Part shown: piece by piece, positions 1 to 5,620 of the stretch | Layout: each line of letters begins with the position of its first letter | Position numbering within the stretch: position 1 is the stretch's first letter | DNA from: JALYSX01 sp035544315 | GTDB taxonomy: Bacteria; Vulcanimicrobiota; Vulcanimicrobiia; Vulcanimicrobiales; Vulcanimicrobiaceae | Assembly: GCA_035544315.1 (NCBI GenBank) | Contig: DATKGB010000203.1 | Span: forward strand, 1-5,620 | Reading direction: 5' to 3' | DNA length: 5,620 nt | The notes under the pieces: model-generated | Seen by the model: only the letters and a program-made list of their open reading frames with translations | What the model was told of the DNA's origin: nothing | The model's database searches: none | Translations under genes and position numbers: made by a program

Positions 1-138
1 GGGGAAAGAGAGCTGCAGCGCCTGCGCGACGATCCGCAGCTGAGCCGCCTGCCAATCGACGAAACCGACCCCGGCGCATACCTCGACGCGGACGACGAGC
101 GCAGCCTACGGGAAATCCTCCGACATACGTCATACTAA
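1..138 (+). CDS. C-terminal tail of an unidentified upstream protein (5' truncated by window edge)
   Basis: Reading from base 1, 45 codons run without interruption to a TAA at 136-138. The third codon positions are strongly G/C, like those of the genes downstream, so this is probably the real end of a coding region. The visible residues are hydrophilic and highly charged, rich in Asp, Glu, Arg and Leu, with a Pro-Ile-Asp-Glu-Thr-Asp-Pro stretch and an end reading Leu-Arg-His-Thr-Ser-Tyr. No membrane segment, cysteine cluster or helix-turn-helix can be seen. I do not recognise the family. The gene stops 11 bases before mmsA on the same strand, so it is probably the preceding operon member. A pathway enzyme, transporter or regulator are all possible, but the tail does not say which. 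Confidence 0.6.
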   Translation, partial: GERELQRLRDDPQLSRLPIDETDPGAYLDADDERSLREILRHTSY

Positions 139-149
139 CAACGACCTAT

Positions 150-1660
<1,511 letters not shown>

Positions 1661-1661
<1 letters not shown>

Positions 1662-1664
1662 AGG
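1661..1664 (+). promoter_or_regulatory. Abutting ribosome-binding-like GAGG at the mmsA/preT junction
   Basis: A GAGG begins on the last base of the mmsA stop codon and touches the preT ATG with no spacer. This is too close for an ordinary Shine-Dalgarno site. With only three bases between stop and start, preT is more likely translated by ribosomes that terminate on mmsA and reinitiate. That mechanism is inferred from spacing alone. Confidence 0.35.
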
Positions 1665-3023
1665 ATGGAAACGCAATCGTTCCCGGGCACGCCGATCGGC
1701 AAGCCGCTTTCGGCTCTTGAAGTCAGCATCGAAGCCAATCGGTGCTTGTATTGTTACGATGCGCCGTGCATGCACGCGTGTCCGACGCACATCGATATTC
1801 CCGGTTTCATCGCGCAAATCGCCGACGGCAACCTGACCGGAAGCGCGCGCACGATACTAGAAGCCAACGCGATGGGCGCATCCTGCGCGCGCGTCTGCCC
1901 AACTTCCGAACTCTGCGAGGGCGCGTGCGTCTACCACCACGACGATACGCCGATTCGCATCGGCGATCTGCAGCGCTACGCAACGGACTATCTGCGCGAA
2001 ACGGGTCAGACCGTTTTCAAACCCGGCCCACCCACCGGCAAGAAGGTTGCAGTGATCGGCGGCGGCCCCGCGGGTTTGTCGGTCGCGCGCGATTTGCGCC
2101 GCTTCGGTCACGCCGTCACGATCTTTGAAGCCAAAGAGAAACTCGGCGGCCTCAACACCCACGGCATCGTCCCGTTTCGGCTGGACCTCGAGGTGGCGCT
2201 GTGGGAAGCCCAGCAAGTCGTCGAGATGGGCTGCGACGTGCGCACCTCCGTCACGATCGGGATCGACGTTCGTATGGAATCGCTGGTCAAAGACTTCGAC
2301 GCCGTCGTTATCGCCTGCGGCATGGGCGGCGTCCCCGATGCCGGCGTTGACGGCGACGAGTTCGTCTGGGACGCTATCGATTTCATCGAGGCCGCCAAGT
2401 TGGGCAAACCGTTCGAGAAGGTCGGTAACCACGTCGCCGTCATCGGCGCCGGCAACACCGCCATCGATGCGCTAACCTGCGCCAAGCGTTTGGGCGCCCA
2501 GCGCGTCACGATGTTCTATCGCCGGGGCGAAGAGCACATGACCGCTTATGACTTCGAATACGATTTCGCAAAGGCCGAAGGCATTGAATTCCGCTTCTTC
2601 ACCATGCCCAAGGCGATCGTTCGCGAAAACGGCAAAATCGTCGGCGTAAAGTTCGCCCGTACCGAGTTAGTCGAACGCAACGGGCGCACCCTGCCCGTCG
2701 AAATCGCCGGCAGCGAATACATCGAACCCGTCGATACGGTGATTAGCGCGATCGGCCAAAGCCGCCTAACCGACCTGTTCGACAAGCTCTCCGTCGAGCA
2801 CCACGACGGCGTCATCGTGGTCAACGACCGCATGGAAACCACTCGCCCCGGGTTGTTCGCCGCGGGCGATTGCATCTTCGAAAAGGGCATGCGCGAAGCG
2901 ATGGTCGTGGAAGCCGCCCAACAAGGTAAGATCGCCGCGCGCAGCATCGATGAATACCTGATGCCGCAACGCAAAGCAACGCCGCCCCGCGAACTCCCCA
3001 AACTCACTCCGGCCGACCACTAG
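1665..3023 (+). CDS. preT: Dihydropyrimidine dehydrogenase, NAD(P)H-oxidising FAD/Fe-S subunit PreT
   Basis: This subunit takes electrons from NAD(P)H onto FAD and passes them through [4Fe-4S] clusters to PreA, as the N-terminal half of the mammalian single-chain enzyme does. The GltD-like N-terminal domain carries two cysteine groups: C27, C30, C35, C39 and C74, C78, C84, C88. Gln103 sits where human DPD uses the unusual ligand Gln156. An FAD-binding Rossmann motif IGGGPAG spans 131-137, a nucleotide-binding motif IGAGNTA spans 260-266 and is followed by YRR (285-287), and a flavin-contact motif GLFAAGDC spans 396-403. At 452 residues it is somewhat longer than E. coli PreT (about 410), with a polar, proline-rich tail after residue 430. 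It starts 3 bases after mmsA in the same frame and ends 13 bases before preA. A glutamate synthase small subunit (GltD) is the main alternative, made unlikely by the adjacent preA. Confidence 0.93.
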   Translation: METQSFPGTPIGKPLSALEVSIEANRCLYCYDAPCMHACPTHIDIPGFIAQIADGNLTGSARTILEANAMGASCARVCPTSELCEGACVYHHDDTPIRIGDLQRYATDYLRETGQTVFKPGPPTGKKVAVIGGGPAGLSVARDLRRFGHAVTIFEAKEKLGGLNTHGIVPFRLDLEVALWEAQQVVEMGCDVRTSVTIGIDVRMESLVKDFDAVVIACGMGGVPDAGVDGDEFVWDAIDFIEAAKLGKPFEKVGNHVAVIGAGNTAIDALTCAKRLGAQRVTMFYRRGEEHMTAYDFEYDFAKAEGIEFRFFTMPKAIVRENGKIVGVKFARTELVERNGRTLPVEIAGSEYIEPVDTVISAIGQSRLTDLFDKLSVEHHDGVIVVNDRMETTRPGLFAAGDCIFEKGMREAMVVEAAQQGKIAARSIDEYLMPQRKATPPRELPKLTPADH

Positions 3024-3025
3024 CC

Positions 3026-3030
3026 AGGAG
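3026..3030 (+). promoter_or_regulatory. Shine-Dalgarno site of preA
   Basis: AGGAG lies 6 bases before the ATG at 3037, in the 13-base gap after the preT stop. The ideal spacing supports this start, and it contrasts with the weak sites before mmsA and preT. Confidence 0.85.
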
Positions 3031-3036
3031 ACGACG

Positions 3037-4290
3037 ATGGCAAACTTAAGCAGCAGTCTCGCCGGCATAAAGAGCTCCAATCCGTTCTGGCTAGCGTCGG
3101 CGCCTCCGACCAACAGCGGCTATCAAGTGTTGCGCGCGTTCGAAGCCGGCTGGGGCGGCGTCGTCTGGAAGACGTTGGGGACGCCGATCACCAACGTGAC
3201 CTCGCGTTTTGCCGGTTTTACCTATAAAAACCACCGCATGGCCGGCATGAACAATATCGAGTTGATTACCGATCGCCCGCTCGAAGACAACCTGCGCGAA
3301 ATCGCGGCGTGCAAGGCCGCCTTCCCCGACCGCGCCATCGTCGTATCGCTGATGGAAGTCTGCGAGCGCGAGGCCTGGCACGAGTTGGTCAAGCGCGTGC
3401 AAGAGGTCGACATCGACGGCTTCGAACTCAACTTCGGCTGTCCGCACGGCATGAGCGAGCGCGGCATGGGTTCGGCCGTCGGTCAGCATCCCGATCTGAT
3501 CGAACAGGTCGTCTACTGGACCAAAGAAGCCGCGCGGGTTCCGGTCATCGTCAAGCTCACGCCCAACATCACCGACATCCGCTCCGGCGCGCGCGCTGCC
3601 GCTAAGGGCGGCGCGGATGCGATCAGCATGATCAATACCATCAACAGCATCATGGGCGTCGACCTGGATTCGTGGAACCCGGTCCCGCACGTCGACGGCA
3701 TGAGTTCGCACGGCGGTTACTGCGGACCGGTGGTCAAACCGATCGCGCTCAACATGGTCAACGCCTGCGCGCGCGATCCCGAAGTGGGGATCCCGATCTC
3801 GGGCATCGGCGGCGTCGAAACCTGGAAGGATGCCGTCGAATTTTTGCTGCTGGGCGCGAGCAACGTGCAAGTCTGCACCGCCGTCATGCACCACGGCTTT
3901 GCCATCGTCAAAGAGATGATGTCGGGTCTGAGCGACTACCTCGATTCCAAGGAGATGGCCGAGGTCTCCGAACTGATCGGTAAATCGCAGAACAAAATCA
4001 CGCATTGGGACAACCTCAACCTCAACTACGCGATCGTCGCCAAAGTCGATCAGGAACGCTGCATCCACTGCAACAAATGCTTTATCGCCTGCGAAGATGC
4101 CGCGCACCAATGCATCGATCGCGTACTGCAGGAAAACGGTGTGATGAATCTGGTCGTCGATGAAAAACATTGCGTCGGTTGCAACCTCTGTCAAATGGTC
4201 TGCCCGGTCGACTGCATCGACATGATCCAAGTCCAAAACGGCCTCCCACCGCAAAGCTGGAAAGAACGTTCCGCGGCGATGGCCGGCTAA
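3037..4290 (+). CDS. preA: Dihydropyrimidine dehydrogenase, catalytic FMN/ferredoxin subunit PreA (PydA)
   Basis: This is the catalytic subunit, reducing uracil or thymine to 5,6-dihydrouracil or dihydrothymine with electrons supplied by PreT. Residues 1 to about 315 form a dihydroorotate-dehydrogenase-like FMN barrel. VWKTLG (43-48) contains the presumed FMN-contacting Lys45. ELNFGCPHG (130-138) carries the active-site Cys135, equivalent to human Cys671, with Asn132 matching human Asn668. The INT at 199-201 corresponds to the pyrimidine-binding Asn/Thr segment, and PISGIGGV (253-260) fits the phosphate-binding loop. Residues from about 335 form a two-cluster ferredoxin domain with ligands C342, C345, C348, C352 and C379, C382, C385, C389. 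The length of 417 residues fits bacterial PreA/PydA. The ATG has a well-placed AGGAG and lies directly after preT, the expected pairing. All recognised catalytic and cluster residues are present, so the enzyme looks functional. Confidence 0.95.
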   Translation: MANLSSSLAGIKSSNPFWLASAPPTNSGYQVLRAFEAGWGGVVWKTLGTPITNVTSRFAGFTYKNHRMAGMNNIELITDRPLEDNLREIAACKAAFPDRAIVVSLMEVCEREAWHELVKRVQEVDIDGFELNFGCPHGMSERGMGSAVGQHPDLIEQVVYWTKEAARVPVIVKLTPNITDIRSGARAAAKGGADAISMINTINSIMGVDLDSWNPVPHVDGMSSHGGYCGPVVKPIALNMVNACARDPEVGIPISGIGGVETWKDAVEFLLLGASNVQVCTAVMHHGFAIVKEMMSGLSDYLDSKEMAEVSELIGKSQNKITHWDNLNLNYAIVAKVDQERCIHCNKCFIACEDAAHQCIDRVLQENGVMNLVVDEKHCVGCNLCQMVCPVDCIDMIQVQNGLPPQSWKERSAAMAG

Positions 4291-4295
4291 CAACG

Positions 4296-4301
4296 AAGGA
4301 G
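4296..4301 (+). promoter_or_regulatory. Shine-Dalgarno site that sets the GTG start of the dihydropyrimidinase
   Basis: AAGGAG lies 5 bases before the GTG at 4307, in the 16-base gap after the preA stop. It is the strongest ribosome-binding sequence in the window. It decides the start, because the frame has no ATG near its beginning: the first in-frame methionine is at codon 63, past the essential HTH metal motif. Confidence 0.88.
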
Positions 4302-4306
4302 TACGA

Positions 4307-5620
4307 GTGGGAACCATCATTCGCGGGGGCACGATCGTCACCGCTGCCGATACCTATCAAGCCGACGTATTGATCGAAGGCGAGACGATATCCACGATCG
4401 GCCGCAGACTGCCCGCCGACGGCCACACCGTCGTCGATGCCGGCGGCGCCTACGTTTTCCCGGGCGGTATCGATCCGCACACCCATCTCGATATGCCGTT
4501 TGGCGGCACGACCACGATCGACGACTTCGAAAGCGGTACGCGCGCCGCGGCGATGGGCGGCACGACCACGATTATCGACTTCGCGCTCCACACGCGCGGT
4601 AAGACTCTTAAAGAAGCCGTCGACACCTGGCACGCCAAGGCGCGAGGCAAAGCCGTCATCGACTATGCCTTCCACCTGACCATTGCCGACGGTCGCGACG
4701 AAACGATGGCCGAGATCCCCACGATGATCGACGTCGAGGGCGTCAACTCGTTCAAATGCTTCATGGCTTACAAGCACGTCTTGCAAGTCGACGACGAAAC
4801 GATCTTTAAGACCCTGCAGACTTGCGCCAAGCACGGCGGTTTGGTCCAAGTCCACGCCGAGAACGGCGACGTCATCGAGGTCACGACCAAACAGGCGTTA
4901 GCGGCCGGACACACCGAGCCCAAATGGCACGCGCTGACGCGCCCGGTCGAATGTGAAGGCGAAGCCACCAATCGCGCGATTCGCTTGGCCGAAATCGCCG
5001 GCGCTCCGCTCTACGTCGTCCACGTCTCCAGCGCTATGGGCGCCGACATGATCTCGCAAGGGCGCGCGCGCGGCCTGCACATCTACGGCGAGACCTGCCC
5101 GCAGTATCTGGTATGCGAATACGCCGATTACGAACGCCCCGATTTCCAGGGCGCCAAATACGTTCTGTCGCCTCCGATCCGCGACAAATGGAATCAAGAC
5201 GTGCTGCTCAAGAAACTCAAAAATCTCGAACTCCATTCGTTCGGCAGCGACCATTGCTCGTTCAATCTGTGCGGACAAAAGGACCTGGGCAAGAACGACT
5301 TCTCGAAGATTCCCAACGGCGCGCCCACAATCGAAGATCGTATCGCCATCCTGTACGAAGTCGGCGTCAACCGCGGCGTGCTCGGACTAAACAACTTTGT
5401 CGCACTAGGGTCGACCAACCCGGCTAAACTCTTCGGCCTGTTCCCGCGCAAAGGCACCATCGCCGTCGGCAGCGACGCCGACCTGCTGATTTGGGACCCG
5501 AATCTTTCACGCACGATCTCGCCCAAGACCCACCACATGAAGGCCGACAACAACGTCTTTGAAGGTATGACCATCAAAGGCCGCCCCCGCTACGTCTTCT
5601 CGCGCGGCAAGATGGTCGCC
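4307..5620 (+). CDS. hydA: Dihydropyrimidinase / D-hydantoinase (3' truncated by window edge)
   Basis: This enzyme hydrolyses 5,6-dihydrouracil or dihydrothymine to the N-carbamoyl-beta-amino acid, step two of the reductive pathway, using a two-metal centre. A GTG start opens 438 codons with no stop before the edge. The family is usually about 460-480 residues, so only the C-terminal tail is missing. All the ligands fall at the standard D-hydantoinase numbers: His58 and His60 (HTH), Lys150 (the carboxylated lysine in SFK), His183 (VHAEN), His239 (VVHVSS) and Asp315 (GSDH). The substrate-contacting Tyr155, Ser288 and Asn337 are also present. The N-terminal 50 or so residues and those after about 385 form the beta-sandwich, around a TIM barrel. 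The neighbouring preT and preA favour dihydropyrimidinase over a hydantoin-specific role, though both activities overlap in this family. Allantoinase and dihydroorotase are less likely given the numbering match. Cys151 follows the metal lysine, where I recall Val being common. Confidence 0.94.
   Translation, partial: MGTIIRGGTIVTAADTYQADVLIEGETISTIGRRLPADGHTVVDAGGAYVFPGGIDPHTHLDMPFGGTTTIDDFESGTRAAAMGGTTTIIDFALHTRGKTLKEAVDTWHAKARGKAVIDYAFHLTIADGRDETMAEIPTMIDVEGVNSFKCFMAYKHVLQVDDETIFKTLQTCAKHGGLVQVHAENGDVIEVTTKQALAAGHTEPKWHALTRPVECEGEATNRAIRLAEIAGAPLYVVHVSSAMGADMISQGRARGLHIYGETCPQYLVCEYADYERPDFQGAKYVLSPPIRDKWNQDVLLKKLKNLELHSFGSDHCSFNLCGQKDLGKNDFSKIPNGAPTIEDRIAILYEVGVNRGVLGLNNFVALGSTNPAKLFGLFPRKGTIAVGSDADLLIWDPNLSRTISPKTHHMKADNNVFEGMTIKGRPRYVFSRGKMVA

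Noticed and set aside
1743..1930. PreT as a glutamate synthase small subunit (GltD)
   Set aside because: The fold is shared, but adjacency to preA and a dihydropyrimidinase, plus the Gln103 ligand position, fits dihydropyrimidine dehydrogenase better.
3021..3036. Possible terminator or regulatory hairpin between preT and preA
   Set aside because: The gap is only 13 bases, contains a ribosome-binding site, and shows no inverted repeat or T-run.
3091..4341. Long reverse-strand open frame (416 codons) opposite preA
   Set aside because: It lies antisense to a fully conserved PreA, and its low-complexity Asp/His/Val/Arg composition is typical of antisense frames in GC-rich genes. No ribosome-binding or domain evidence supports it.
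4170..4373. Small + strand ORF (67 codons) bridging the end of preA and the start of hydA
   Set aside because: It is out of frame with both genes, overlaps conserved ferredoxin cysteines of PreA, and its composition is that of a shadow frame.
4082..4855. Reverse-strand open frame (257 codons) across the preA-hydA junction
   Set aside because: It covers two well-supported + strand genes and their ribosome-binding site, and shows no protein family signature. It only looks attractive if the GTG-started hydantoinase is overlooked.

Overview
The window is a single-strand (+) cluster of catabolic genes from a GC-rich bacterium. It holds the C-terminal tail of an unidentified upstream gene, three complete genes and a fourth that runs off the right edge. 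Together they encode most of a reductive pyrimidine (uracil/thymine) degradation route: mmsA, preT, preA and a dihydropyrimidinase/hydantoinase gene. I see no RNA gene, mobile element, CRISPR array, terminator or non-coding stretch longer than 16 bases.

Layout: 1-138 is the tail of an unrecognised ORF. 150-1661 is a CoA-acylating (methyl)malonate-semialdehyde dehydrogenase. 1665-3023 is the iron-sulfur flavoprotein (NAD(P)H-oxidising) subunit of dihydropyrimidine dehydrogenase. 3037-4290 is its catalytic FMN/ferredoxin subunit. 4307-5620 is a dihydropyrimidinase with a GTG start, still open at the window end. The gaps are 11, 3, 13 and 16 bases, so the genes are almost certainly co-transcribed. 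The promoter and any regulator must lie to the left, beyond the window or inside the upstream gene.

How the genes fit together: PreT passes electrons from NAD(P)H through FAD and Fe-S clusters to PreA, which reduces uracil or thymine to the 5,6-dihydro form. The dihydropyrimidinase opens the ring to give the N-carbamoyl-beta-amino acid. After deamidation and transamination by enzymes not present here, MmsA converts malonate or methylmalonate semialdehyde to acetyl-CoA or propionyl-CoA. The two middle steps (beta-ureidopropionase and beta-alanine transaminase) are missing from the window and may lie just outside it.

Organism: the third codon positions are dominated by C and G, and the enzymes are bacterial types. 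The sequence could come from an uncultured, soil-type GC-rich lineage (Eremiobacterota/WPS-2 crossed my mind), but nothing here proves this. The pathway is known; I do not see evidence of a previously undescribed system. The most useful details are the same-frame junction between mmsA and preT, the GTG-started hydantoinase, the conserved glutamine Fe-S ligand, and the unidentified upstream tail.
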